DNA from: Alphaproteobacteria bacterium
Lineage (GTDB): Bacteria > Pseudomonadota > Alphaproteobacteria > JAJFIK01
DNA: 32,849 bases
Reading direction: 5' to 3'
Assembly (NCBI GenBank): GCA_021774965.1
Contig: JAJFIL010000243.1
Coordinates: 1-32,849, forward strand
Each line of letters starts with the position of its first letter. The first letter of the stretch is position 1. The translations under genes and the position numbers were made by a program. The notes under the pieces are model-generated. The model saw only the letters and a list, made by a program, of their open reading frames with translations. It ran no database searches and was not told the origin of the DNA. Of the stretch, positions 1 to 7,570 are shown in pieces.

Positions 1-74
1 TGCCGCTTCGCGTCGACCTTGACCCGCGATCTGGCCTATGCGGGGTTCCACGATGCCCTTTGCTGCCGCAAAGA

Positions 75-117
75 GCCTCTGAAGAGGCCCCTTCGGGGAG
101 GGATTGGAGGGGGAGGT
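75..117. repeat. Palindromic G/C-rich element, REP-like
   Basis: Two adjacent small hairpins are visible: GCCTCT (75-80) pairing with AGAGGC (83-88), and CCCC (88-91) pairing with GGGG (95-98). A run of G-rich sequence follows to about 117. Closely packed hairpins next to a G-rich stretch resemble intergenic repeat units of proteobacteria. Only one copy is seen here, so calling it a repeat family member is inference. Confidence 0.3.
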
Positions 118-126
118 GTATTTTGT

Positions 127-154
127 GCCCCCCGTGTTACTGATCACGGGGGGC
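127..154. terminator. Perfect 10-bp inverted repeat, terminator-like hairpin
   Basis: GCCCCCCGTG (127-136) and CACGGGGGGC (145-154) form a perfect 10-bp stem with an 8-nt loop. The plus side is followed by CAGTTTCC. On the minus strand the stem is followed by ACAAAATACA. Neither side has a strong T-tract. It is probably a transcription stop or mRNA 3' end for a gene to the left, but could also be an operator. Confidence 0.4.
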
Positions 155-256
155 AGTTTCCACGATATTATACAAATGGCGAAATCAATGGACTGGCCTA
201 AGCAAAGCGTGATCCCCTGAACCATCTCACTTGTGCTAGGCGACGTCATTATTGCG

Positions 257-272
257 TTGCCAAATTGCCAAA
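257..272 (+). promoter_or_regulatory. Tandem TTGCCAAA direct repeat before the LysR gene
   Basis: TTGCCAAA occurs twice with no spacer (257-264 and 265-272). It ends 23 nt before the chosen LysR start codon. A direct repeat at this position could be part of an autoregulatory site or promoter. Function is inferred from position only. Confidence 0.3.
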
Positions 273-295
273 TATTGATGATCTTCGCGACTGTC

Positions 296-1150
296 ATGGA
301 TACTGAATTTGCGCGCACTTTTTTGGCGGTCGTGGAAACCGGCAGTTTTGTTCGAGCTGCCGAGCGGGTGCATTTGACCCAGTCCACTGTCAGTGCCCGG
401 ATCAAGAACCTTGAGGATCAGATTGGCAAACCCCTCTTTGAGCGGCACAAAAATGGGGTCAGCCTGACCGCTGAGGGGATAAAGTTTCAACGACACGCTT
501 CCGCCCTGGTCCGGGTATGGGAGCAGGCGCGGTCTGAGCTGTCCCTGCCGTTGAATTACCAAAGCATAATGACCATCGGTAGCCAATACAGCATTTGGGA
601 CAATTTTCTTTTGTCGTGGCTCTCACAAGTCCGGCAGGCAGAGCCGCAGGTTGCCTTACGCTCCGTGGTTGGATTATCTGACACGCTAATGACTTGGTTG
701 ATTGACGGCTCCATTGACATGGCCATCATGTATCGTCCGGAGCGGAGGTCGGGATTTGAGGTTGAGCTACTTTTTGAGGATCGACTCGTGCTGGTCTCCA
801 GCGTGAAATCCAATGACGAGATGAAATCGGAGAACTATGTCTATGTGGATTGGGGGCCACAATTTGGGGAAGATCACGCCTTGCATTTTCCCCATCTGTC
901 GCCCCCTGGTCTGCTTATGGATATTGGCTCATTGGCGCTCAAATATGTGGTGAGTACGCCGTCCTTTGGCTACTTTCCTGAACGCACCATTCGACACCTT
1001 GGGAAAAGGGCGGGCGTTACGTTCATCCCCTCGGCTCCCGTCTTCTCCTATCCCGTCTATGCGGTTTACCCTAGCAATCGGCAGGCCAGCTTGCTCGCTA
1101 AAACGATTGAAAGCCTGAAGCAATTTTCCAGCGCTGAAAGCCCTAGCTAA
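296..1150 (+). CDS. LysR-family transcriptional regulator
   Basis: A DNA-binding transcription regulator of 284 residues, close to the usual 290-310 for LysR proteins. Residues 1-60 form the typical winged helix-turn-helix: the stretch AAERVHLTQSTVSARIKNLE contains the recognition helix, followed by the conserved G-x-PLF-R segment. The remainder fits the periplasmic-binding-protein-like effector domain, with the SIDMAIMYRP stretch typical of its second lobe. I chose ATG 296 because the family's N-terminus (MDTEFARTFLAVVETGSF) begins there. An upstream TTG (233) and ATG (278) are in frame but would add non-family sequence. No strong Shine-Dalgarno is visible. The target and effector are unknown. 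The MFS gene and the P-loop/Ntn hydrolase pair lie about 0.5 and 1.9 kb downstream and are possible targets, but LysR genes are more often divergent from what they control. Confidence 0.93.
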   Translation: MDTEFARTFLAVVETGSFVRAAERVHLTQSTVSARIKNLEDQIGKPLFERHKNGVSLTAEGIKFQRHASALVRVWEQARSELSLPLNYQSIMTIGSQYSIWDNFLLSWLSQVRQAEPQVALRSVVGLSDTLMTWLIDGSIDMAIMYRPERRSGFEVELLFEDRLVLVSSVKSNDEMKSENYVYVDWGPQFGEDHALHFPHLSPPGLLMDIGSLALKYVVSTPSFGYFPERTIRHLGKRAGVTFIPSAPVFSYPVYAVYPSNRQASLLAKTIESLKQFSSAESPS

Positions 1151-1404
1151 ACCTGACCCTTCAGGTATCGAGAAATCCGATAGCTAGCATGAATTTATAT
1201 CGTTTTACGTCTCACATTTCTTGTGATGAGCTTTGGATCGTGAGGATGCGCTTTTTTAGTTTAATAAGCGAAGCCCGAGTTGGCCGCCATGGAATGCGCA
1301 GTCCTCACACCAATTTTTGGGCTTATCGGAAGCTCTTGCTCATGCGGGCTTCGCGACCAACGAGCCCTCTATCTTGGCCAGCTGGGTCACATATGGAGAG
1401 TCCA

Positions 1405-1608
1405 ATGGGACATAAACGCAAGGGTGGTTACCCTGATCTATCAACGGCTGAAGTTCCGGACATGGGTGTGGACCCCGGTTGGGACAATGACGCAGACGAC
1501 CCCTGGAAAGATGCTCGGCGCTTGCGCAGAGAGTTCCTGAGAGACAAGTACCGCGACCGAAACGATTACTTTTCAAAAGAAAGTTGGGACGACGAGTATC
1601 TGGACTAG
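1405..1608 (+). CDS. Small charged hypothetical protein
   Basis: A 67-residue protein I do not recognise. It is rich in Asp, Arg and Lys, with a basic N-terminal stretch (GHKRKGG), an acidic middle (DPGWDNDADDPW), a probable charged helix (ARRLRREFLRDKYRDR) and an acidic aromatic tail ending DDEYLD. It has no signal peptide, membrane segment or cysteine. The same frame is open back to 1189. I prefer ATG 1405 because GGAGAG lies just upstream (1395-1400) and the upstream translation looks random; ATG 1393 is the alternative. It lies between the LysR gene and the convergent MFS gene. Codon use looks coding, but a spurious ORF cannot be ruled out. Confidence 0.42.
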   Translation: MGHKRKGGYPDLSTAEVPDMGVDPGWDNDADDPWKDARRLRREFLRDKYRDRNDYFSKESWDDEYLD

Positions 1609-1658
1609 ATTCTGGTTGTCCTTGGCATCTTGATTTTCGAGCATGCCCAGCGTCTGAC

Positions 1659-2912
1659 TTATGCTTGCGGCTTCTCATCTCCAAGGGCTTCGCCATCGCC
1701 GCGGGGGTCAATGTCAAAGACTTCCTGGGTGGTGCGGGGCACGGGCACGAACTTCTCTTTTTCATGCTGTTCCAACCGGTGCCGGAACAGGCGGATGAGA
1801 TTGTGGCTTGCGGAAATCAAATGGACGCCGCCAATAAATGCAAACATGGCCGTTGCTCCGTAGACTCTCATAAAGACGGCTGCCAATATGGGTCCGATAA
1901 TGGAGGCCACCGCAAAAGCAAACAAGAGTGTGCTGGAGATTTCGACAAACTCCCCCAACTCAGCACTGTCATTGGCGTGGGCAATAGCTAGGCCATATTG
2001 AGGCAGCGCCCCTATGCCATAGGCAAAGCCCGCGATGACCAGAACGACGGAACCGTCAAACGGGGCAACAACCGCAAAGAGGGACGCACAAACAACGATG
2101 AGGGTACACACAAACATCGGAATGCGACGGTCCACCCGGTCTGACCAGGCTCCCATGGGCCACACTGCCAAGCCGCCGCCCAAAACCATCAGTCCCATGA
2201 AAATGGAGACCCAGACCTGGGAGCCTCCGAGCTCCAGCGCGTAAAGAGGCGCCAGGGTCCAGAATGAACTGTTGGCGAGGCCAATAACAAAACAAGTGAT
2301 GATGGCGGTCTGCGCCTTGCCCCAAACCTTTGGCAGGTTGATTGACATATGGCCTACTTCACGCGGGTGCTGGGAAGTGGTCGCTGACACGGGAACAAGG
2401 GACATGCAAAGGAAGGACGTGACCACCGCGAACAGGGCAAAGCCGCCAGGGGAGCTCAACGAAAAGATGATCTGGCCGCAGAAAATGCCCGTCAGATCCA
2501 CCAGGCGATAGGTGGAAATGACCTTGCCGCGGTTTTCATTGGTGGCGTTCTCATTCAGCCAACTTTCAATGATCATTGCCAGACCAGCAAAGCAAAATCC
2601 AGAGATCACTCGGAAGAGAAACCAGGGAATGGGCTCCACAAAGAAGGACTGAACAAGAGCCACCTCGGCGGCCACCGCCGCAAGAATGGCAAAGGTGCGG
2701 ATGTGCCCAACTCGCCGAATGAGCCAGCCCGCCCCCATGCAGCCAAACAGAAAGCCCACGAAATAGGCCGTCCCTATGAAACCAATTTCGGTCAGGGAAA
2801 AACCGTCAACCTGCGCCCGGACGGAAATTAACGTGCTCTGCAATCCGTTCCCTGTCACCAGCAGGAACACTGAAAACAGCAACGCAAACAAGGTGGTCAA
2901 TAGAGTACGCAT
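1659..2912 (-). CDS. MFS transporter (YcaD-like)
   Basis: An inner-membrane major facilitator superfamily permease of 417 residues with about 12 hydrophobic segments. The N-terminal half resembles the YcaD type: a first helix starting MRTLLTTLFALLFSVFLLVT, the loop GWLIRRVGHIRTFAILA that matches the MFS motif between helices 2 and 3, and IIESWLNENATNENRGKV after helix 4, a stretch characteristic of this subgroup. A second GAWSDRVDRR loop marks the repeat in the C-terminal half. The C-terminus is a hydrophilic tail rich in Glu and Asp. Substrate cannot be read from sequence. It is divergent from the P-loop/Ntn hydrolase pair with about 145 nt between starts, so it may share control with them and carry a related amino acid or peptide. 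Confidence 0.88.
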   Translation of the reverse strand: MRTLLTTLFALLFSVFLLVTGNGLQSTLISVRAQVDGFSLTEIGFIGTAYFVGFLFGCMGAGWLIRRVGHIRTFAILAAVAAEVALVQSFFVEPIPWFLFRVISGFCFAGLAMIIESWLNENATNENRGKVISTYRLVDLTGIFCGQIIFSLSSPGGFALFAVVTSFLCMSLVPVSATTSQHPREVGHMSINLPKVWGKAQTAIITCFVIGLANSSFWTLAPLYALELGGSQVWVSIFMGLMVLGGGLAVWPMGAWSDRVDRRIPMFVCTLIVVCASLFAVVAPFDGSVVLVIAGFAYGIGALPQYGLAIAHANDSAELGEFVEISSTLLFAFAVASIIGPILAAVFMRVYGATAMFAFIGGVHLISASHNLIRLFRHRLEQHEKEKFVPVPRTTQEVFDIDPRGDGEALGDEKPQA

Positions 2913-3057
2913 GTGATGGGCCTATTCTCGACACGCTCTCCTCGCGGCCTCTCATACTCCGTCCCAAGGCCCCCAGCCTCTTCAAAAAAGGCGTTGCCAA
3001 GAGGATTAAAATTGGGCATTTAGCGATCTGCATTTTCAAATAGTGAAAGCGGAACCG
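2913..3057. promoter_or_regulatory. Divergent intergenic region (MFS / P-loop gene)
   Basis: This 145-nt stretch separates the minus-strand MFS gene from the plus-strand P-loop gene and must hold both promoters. The right half is A/T-rich, as expected for a promoter. I see no clear operator or consensus -35/-10 pair. Confidence 0.4.
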
Positions 3058-4086
3058 ATGGGCAAAATACGACCCGGCTTCATCCTGCCAAGCGCTGCCT
3101 ATACAATCAATCCCAAACAGATCAAGCGGTTTCAAAAACTCGACCGGGTGCCGCAAGTTGGTGACCTCGTCTATGGTCGGGTGGCTTTTCTGGGCGAGCA
3201 TAGTTCCCTCGAGAACAAGCAGGGCCGTATCCATATTATTGCCGACAGTTCGAGAGCCATATTTGTTTTCGGCAATCGGTATGCGCCGGACGCCTTTGAA
3301 GGGCGCGTACCGACCTCTCCCGTTCAAGAGGCGGATATGCTTGCCCGCTCCGGCATGATCGGCACGATGACGGAAAAGAATGCCTCTGCAAAAGATCCGA
3401 CTAAAATTGAGATCATGGGTTTTGTGGTTGATGAGAACGGAGAACCTCTCAACACTCGCAACCACCCAATTGGGCTTCCCAAAACGCCCTTAAACAAGAC
3501 GAAGAAGCGCGCGAAACTTATTCTCAACATTGGTACTAGTATGAATTCGGGGAAAAGTACCTCCGCCATGGCCTGTTGTTGGGCGCTTTCGGCCATGGGC
3601 TATGAAGTACGCGCATCGAAAGTGACCGGCACATCAAGTCTGAAAGATATTCTTCACATGCAAGATGTGGGCGCCAGTCGAATTTCTGACTTCACTCATT
3701 TAGGCCACCCATCAACCTACATGCTGAGTGAAGAAGAGGTTTTGAACATTTTCGAAACGCTTGATGCCCGCTATGCTGCAAATCCGCAACGCTATTGGGT
3801 TGTTGAATTGGCAGACGGCATTTTGCAGCGCGAGACATCTATGCTCCTTAAGAACGAATATGTGCGATCGCGTATTCATCGGTTGATCTTCTCGGCCAAT
3901 GATGCCTTCGGAGCCATCGGCGGGATTGAGCAACTTCGAAAAGAGTTTGACCTGACCCCCGATGCCTTGTCCGGCCGGTGCACGTCATCCCCTCTTATGG
4001 TTCGCGAGCTTAAGCAAAATACCGACGCACCCATTTTCAACAACGTTGTGCGCGATCTCAACCAACTCAGCGAGATATTGATTTGA
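3058..4086 (+). CDS. P-loop NTPase of SIMIBI/BioD-like type, function unknown
   Basis: A 342-residue cytoplasmic protein. The N-terminal ~145 residues look like a small beta-rich domain (VPQVGDLVYGRVAFLGEHSS... IFVFGNRYAP). The C-terminal part is a P-loop NTPase: Walker A GTSMNSGKST at about residues 159-168, a hydrophobic strand ending in acidic residues (YWVVELADGI, about 246-255) as a Walker B candidate, and KVTGT after the next strand. This recalls dethiobiotin-synthetase-like folds and the P-loop domain of DUF1611 proteins, but I cannot assign it to a family. ATG 3058 is preferred, with GGA just upstream; in-frame GTG 3043 would add five residues and has no visible ribosome site. Its stop overlaps the next gene by 4 nt, so the two are translationally coupled and probably act together. 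Confidence 0.75.
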   Translation: MGKIRPGFILPSAAYTINPKQIKRFQKLDRVPQVGDLVYGRVAFLGEHSSLENKQGRIHIIADSSRAIFVFGNRYAPDAFEGRVPTSPVQEADMLARSGMIGTMTEKNASAKDPTKIEIMGFVVDENGEPLNTRNHPIGLPKTPLNKTKKRAKLILNIGTSMNSGKSTSAMACCWALSAMGYEVRASKVTGTSSLKDILHMQDVGASRISDFTHLGHPSTYMLSEEEVLNIFETLDARYAANPQRYWVVELADGILQRETSMLLKNEYVRSRIHRLIFSANDAFGAIGGIEQLRKEFDLTPDALSGRCTSSPLMVRELKQNTDAPIFNNVVRDLNQLSEILI

Positions 4087-5021
4087 CGAAGACCTCTATC
4101 GCCGTTCATGGTGGGGCGGGACGTTTGGCGGCCAAAAGGCTTCAAGGTTCCAGTCGGAAGCGATTTGAGCAAGGACTTGCGGAAGCTTTGCGAGGCGGGC
4201 AACGCATTCTCTTAAGGGGTGGCAGCGCCCTGAATGCGGTGACCGAGGCGGTGTCCATACTTGAGGACAACGAGCATTTCAATGCTGGAAAAGGTGCTGC
4301 TTTGTGTGCTGACGGTTCCGTGGAGCTAAGTGCTTCATTGATGCGTGGAAGCGATCTTGCAGTTGGCGCCGTTGTTGGCCTGAAACGAACAAAAAACCCC
4401 ATTCAGACAACCCGGAAACTTATCAACCACGCACATGGTTTTTTGTTCGGATCAGGAGCTGATCAGTTCGCACAGTCAAAGAACCTTGAAATGGTTGCCC
4501 CGGAGTACTTCATGACCCCGCTTCGAAAGCGTCAATGGGAGAAATACCGCGACAAGCACGAAATGGTTCTCGACCATAGTGATGAGGATGCTCCCCATGG
4601 CACCGTCGGGGCCGTGGCTCTTGATCGGCGCGGCAATCTCGCAGCGGCCACTTCTACCGGTGGTTTGGTCAACCAATTACCCGGCCGTGTGGGTGACAGC
4701 CCCGTCATAGGCGCAGGTACTTGGGCCGATAATCGAAATTGCGCGGTGAGTGCCACGGGCACTGGAGAAGCATTTGCGCGGCTCGCCTTTGCACGGCGCG
4801 TCGCAGATTTGATTGAATTGAAATCACTGGATCTCATCAATGCAGCCGATGCAGCCTTGGGTGAAGTGGCCTCCCTGAATGGAACGGGCGGATGTATCGT
4901 TCTCAACAGAGAGAACCAACTGGTCCTTCCTTTTAACAGCTCGACGATGCTGCGAGGATGGCTCGACGGCAACGGACCTGCACATGTGGCGATCCTGCCC
5001 GGTGAGGATATTGTTGCCTGA
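4083..5021 (+). CDS. Isoaspartyl peptidase / L-asparaginase family Ntn hydrolase
   Basis: A threonine-type N-terminal nucleophile hydrolase of 312 residues, the usual length. Family members cleave asparagine and beta-aspartyl (isoAsp) dipeptides after cutting themselves into two subunits. Visible hallmarks are the start IAVHGGAG, NAGKGAALCADG, the self-cleavage site HGTVGAVALD with nucleophile Thr174, STGG at 191-194, GRVGDSPVIGAGTWAD at 201-216 and the CAVSATGTGE segment. All key residues seem present, so an active enzyme is likely. The start is TTG 4083, overlapping the previous stop by 4 nt. The family N-terminus begins exactly there. Coupling to a P-loop NTPase is not the usual setting of this family, which suggests a special substrate or an added step. 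Exact substrate is unknown. Confidence 0.9.
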   Translation: MTKTSIAVHGGAGRLAAKRLQGSSRKRFEQGLAEALRGGQRILLRGGSALNAVTEAVSILEDNEHFNAGKGAALCADGSVELSASLMRGSDLAVGAVVGLKRTKNPIQTTRKLINHAHGFLFGSGADQFAQSKNLEMVAPEYFMTPLRKRQWEKYRDKHEMVLDHSDEDAPHGTVGAVALDRRGNLAAATSTGGLVNQLPGRVGDSPVIGAGTWADNRNCAVSATGTGEAFARLAFARRVADLIELKSLDLINAADAALGEVASLNGTGGCIVLNRENQLVLPFNSSTMLRGWLDGNGPAHVAILPGEDIVA

Positions 5022-5550
5022 ACTCTCCTGGAATAAAATCTACGACCGAGAGCACAAATTCGAATGATGATCGGGATTTTACCGTTGGTTGTAGGGGTGT
5101 TTACTTTTTCACACAGTTTGCGGCCTTCCCGGAATTGGGTCTTCCAACCGGACTCCTAGGCTAGAGGCACTACCAGTTTGATTTGTTTTGTTAGGATGCG
5201 TGATATTGGCGGGGAACCCCACCTGATCTGGTTAATTGGCCAAATACCTTACTCGGTGCAATCCCCTCAATCTCCGAACCTATTAGGTTGGCAAAGGAAC
5301 CACCACCAGCCAGTACTCACTTTCATCCTCCCTGGTGCGCCATTTATTTAAATGGCTTAGGTGTTTTCCCGAAACTGAAATCCGCTGTCGTGGCTCCTAT
5401 GTGATGCCTGTTGACTTGGCGATGGCCTTCGGCGTTCTCCAAAATCGTCAACCTGTCCTCAATACCTGCTATAGTTCTGAAATCAGATAAATCCTGAACG
5501 ATAGCTCGCCCCAGGAATTTCCAAGCCAGCCCATAACAGGAGAATTTAAA
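5022..5550. other. 529-nt gap without a supported gene
   Basis: No convincing coding sequence is seen on either strand. The long minus-strand frame that runs in from the next gene is a shadow of it. The only structured element I find is the 18-bp dyad at 5339-5356. The promoter for the DJ-1-like gene should lie in the right part of this stretch. Confidence 0.5.
5339..5356. promoter_or_regulatory. Operator-like dyad GCCATTTA-TT-TAAATGGC
   Basis: A perfect 8-bp inverted repeat with a 2-nt centre. It is A/T-rich inside with G/C ends and lacks a T-tract, so it looks more like a protein-binding site than a terminator. It lies about 195 nt before the TTG start of the DJ-1-like gene. The binding protein is unknown. 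Confidence 0.35.
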
Positions 5551-6300
5551 TTGGCCCGGATATTGATGATCATTCCAAATACAGACTTTGATCCGACTGA
5601 AGCCGGCGTGCCTTGGAGTGTCCTTACAGAGGCTGGGCACGATGTGTGGTTCGCAACTGAGGATGCGAGCAAGGCGCAATGTGACCAGATTACATTGTCG
5701 GGCGAAGGGTTGAACGGGACCCTGAAGAGCCTCGCTGCGCGCCCGGAAAATCGCCGAGTTTATGAGCAAATGTATTCCAGCCCTCGTTTTGCAGAGCCCC
5801 TGGCATGGAGTGATGTTAATCCGGAAGAATTCGATGCCTTGGTGCTGCCAGGTGGGCACGCGCCGGGTATGAAACCCTATCTTGAGGCGGAATCCGTTTT
5901 TGACATTTGCCGAAATTTCTTTGACCGCAAAGCACCCGTCGCCAGTATTTGTCATGGAGTTTTGGCGTTGGCTCGCACGTCGGGAGAAGACGGTCGATCA
6001 ATTCTACACGGGTATGAAGTAACAGGCCTGACTAATTTTCAGGAAAAGATCGCCCTTCGCATGACAAAGAAAACAATGGGTCTGCATTACCAAACCTATC
6101 CAGAGACTGTGCAGGACGAAGTTAGCCAAGCACTGAAGGAGCCCAAGGATTTCAAACCCGGTCCAATGCTCTCGGGTTTTGGCACCGCGAAGTCGCCGGG
6201 GAAAGGTTTCATTGTAGAATCAGGTCATTTGTTAAGTGCGCGCTGGCCCGGGGATGCCTATAAAATGTCACAGGCGCTGCTGGCGCGTTTGGATAGCTGA
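5551..6300 (+). CDS. DJ-1/PfpI (type 1 glutamine amidotransferase-like) protein
   Basis: A 249-residue cytoplasmic protein of the DJ-1/PfpI superfamily, which includes glyoxalase III/Hsp31-like chaperones and proteases. The nucleophile elbow is ASICHGVLAL with Cys134-His135. Glu17 in FDPTEAG is the likely acidic partner, and LPGGHAPGM (99-107) is the usual Gly-rich loop before the elbow. Its extra cap-like region (residues 45-90) suits the larger Hsp31-like branch. The start is TTG 5551, supported by AGGAG at 5538-5542 with 8-nt spacing; no in-frame ATG fits the fold. It stands alone between two gaps. Likely role is handling of reactive aldehydes or stress, inferred from the superfamily. Confidence 0.85.
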   Translation: MARILMIIPNTDFDPTEAGVPWSVLTEAGHDVWFATEDASKAQCDQITLSGEGLNGTLKSLAARPENRRVYEQMYSSPRFAEPLAWSDVNPEEFDALVLPGGHAPGMKPYLEAESVFDICRNFFDRKAPVASICHGVLALARTSGEDGRSILHGYEVTGLTNFQEKIALRMTKKTMGLHYQTYPETVQDEVSQALKEPKDFKPGPMLSGFGTAKSPGKGFIVESGHLLSARWPGDAYKMSQALLARLDS

Positions 6301-6365
6301 CTTTGAGACCTGGATTATGTGGGGGTCAGATAACTGCACGCCAATCTGGCGCAATCTGACGAGGC

Positions 6366-7361
6366 TTATGCACTGAGCTGGATGTCCGGCGATTGTGCTT
6401 TGATCTGAGTGACCACGGAAAAGCTGAAGGTGCTTCCCCGGCCCAATGCGCTATCGACGGTGATGTCGCCATCCATCAAGTTTGCCAGGCTTTTGGAGAT
6501 GGCAAGGCCGAGGCCGCTGCCCACATGATTGCTCTGGCTCGTCTCATCCTGCTGGGTAAAGCGGTCAAAGATCTTGTCCATGAACGCTTCAGTCATGCCG
6601 GGGCCAGTGTCTTCAACTCTCCCTTTCAGGATGTAACCAGAGTGGCCTAACTCTCCGCAGAGCGAGATACGAATATGCCCGCACTCGGTGAACTTTGCTG
6701 CATTGCTGACAAGGTTTTGAAGAATTTGCTCAATTCGAACTGCATCTCCCTGGATCCGTTCGGGAACGGATGGGTCCAGCTCGACTTGGAAAGTCACATT
6801 TTCAGAGATCAGTGTCGACCAAAATGCTTCGACCCTGGCCAATAGTTCGTGTGGGGAGAATTCTTCAGATTCAATTCTAAAATTGCCGCTCTCTATTTTG
6901 GAGAGGTCCAATAGGTCGTTGATCAAAGACAGGAGTGTTTGCCCGCTATGGCGAATAAGATTGAGGCGGCTCTTTTTTGTCGGGTCGGTTTCTTGCCGGA
7001 TCATAAGATCAGAGAATCCAAGGATCCCATTGAGCGGCGTCCGCATTTCATGGCTCAGGGAATCAACAAAATTGGATTTCTCTTGCTCAATCTGAAGAGC
7101 CTGCGCGAACTTTGCTTCGATTGATTCATCCCGCTCCTTGATCAGGCGCAAGACAAGTGGGCTGGCCAGAAGCATGGCAATTGTCACGGCAACGATAGAT
7201 GTGATGACGTACTCCCATGCCTCTCCAGCACTTTGCGTCTCAGCTTCGCCGGTTAAGAACATGTGAACCATGGACTCAACCGCGAACTCCCACAGCACCG
7301 TCAACGTAAACACCATTACAATGATTGCGAAGACCAGAAATAGGACGTGGCGCGGGGTCAT
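6366..7361 (-). CDS. Membrane sensor histidine kinase (orphan)
   Basis: A 331-residue sensor kinase. Two membrane segments (about residues 6-28 and 52-72) flank a short periplasmic loop of roughly 25 residues, too small for a folded sensor domain. A short linker helix leads to the H-box SHEMRTPLNGILGF with phospho-acceptor His104. The ATPase domain has the N-box (LQNLVSNAAKF), G1 (VEDTGPGM) and G2 (GSGLGLAISK). There is no PAS or receiver domain, and no response regulator gene lies nearby, so its partner must be encoded elsewhere. ATG 7361 is chosen; an in-frame TTG at 7370 would add three residues. The signal is unknown; the small loop suggests sensing within the membrane. Confidence 0.92.
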   Translation of the reverse strand: MTPRHVLFLVFAIIVMVFTLTVLWEFAVESMVHMFLTGEAETQSAGEAWEYVITSIVAVTIAMLLASPLVLRLIKERDESIEAKFAQALQIEQEKSNFVDSLSHEMRTPLNGILGFSDLMIRQETDPTKKSRLNLIRHSGQTLLSLINDLLDLSKIESGNFRIESEEFSPHELLARVEAFWSTLISENVTFQVELDPSVPERIQGDAVRIEQILQNLVSNAAKFTECGHIRISLCGELGHSGYILKGRVEDTGPGMTEAFMDKIFDRFTQQDETSQSNHVGSGLGLAISKSLANLMDGDITVDSALGRGSTFSFSVVTQIKAQSPDIQLSA

Positions 7362-7570
7362 TGGTTGCAAATCCGAGTTAATGGCGTTGATGAAAAGTAG
7401 GCCAATCTTCTAAATATCTTGCTAAAATGCGTCTGTCGGAGTGCTCGATTGAGATGCTTGGTTTGTTAAGGATGTTTGGTGGTTGGAAGCATATCTCCCG
7501 TTGCATGTCATTGACGCAATGCCCTTTGCACGGCTAAGGGAAGAGTGAAAAACCGCCAGGGAATCCTTCA

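Larger units (their letters stand above)
1..232. other. Left-edge region, possible CDS tail, no supported gene
   Basis: One plus-strand frame is open from base 1 to a stop ending at 201. Its first 25 or so codons have plausible coding composition, but I do not recognise the protein. From about base 70 the frame runs through a palindromic G/C-rich stretch that gives low-complexity Gly/Arg translation. This could be the last part of a gene lying left of the window, extended into a repeat, or simply non-coding DNA. No start, domain or motif supports a gene call. Confidence 0.2.

Noticed and set aside
5344..5955. 203-codon minus-strand frame over the DJ-1-like gene
   Set aside because: It has no recognisable domain and lies opposite a gene with catalytic motifs and a good ribosome site.
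6339..6351. Small hairpin CGCCA-ATC-TGGCG between the DJ-1-like and kinase genes
   Set aside because: It has a five-base stem and no T-tract in either direction, so it is too weak to call a terminator.
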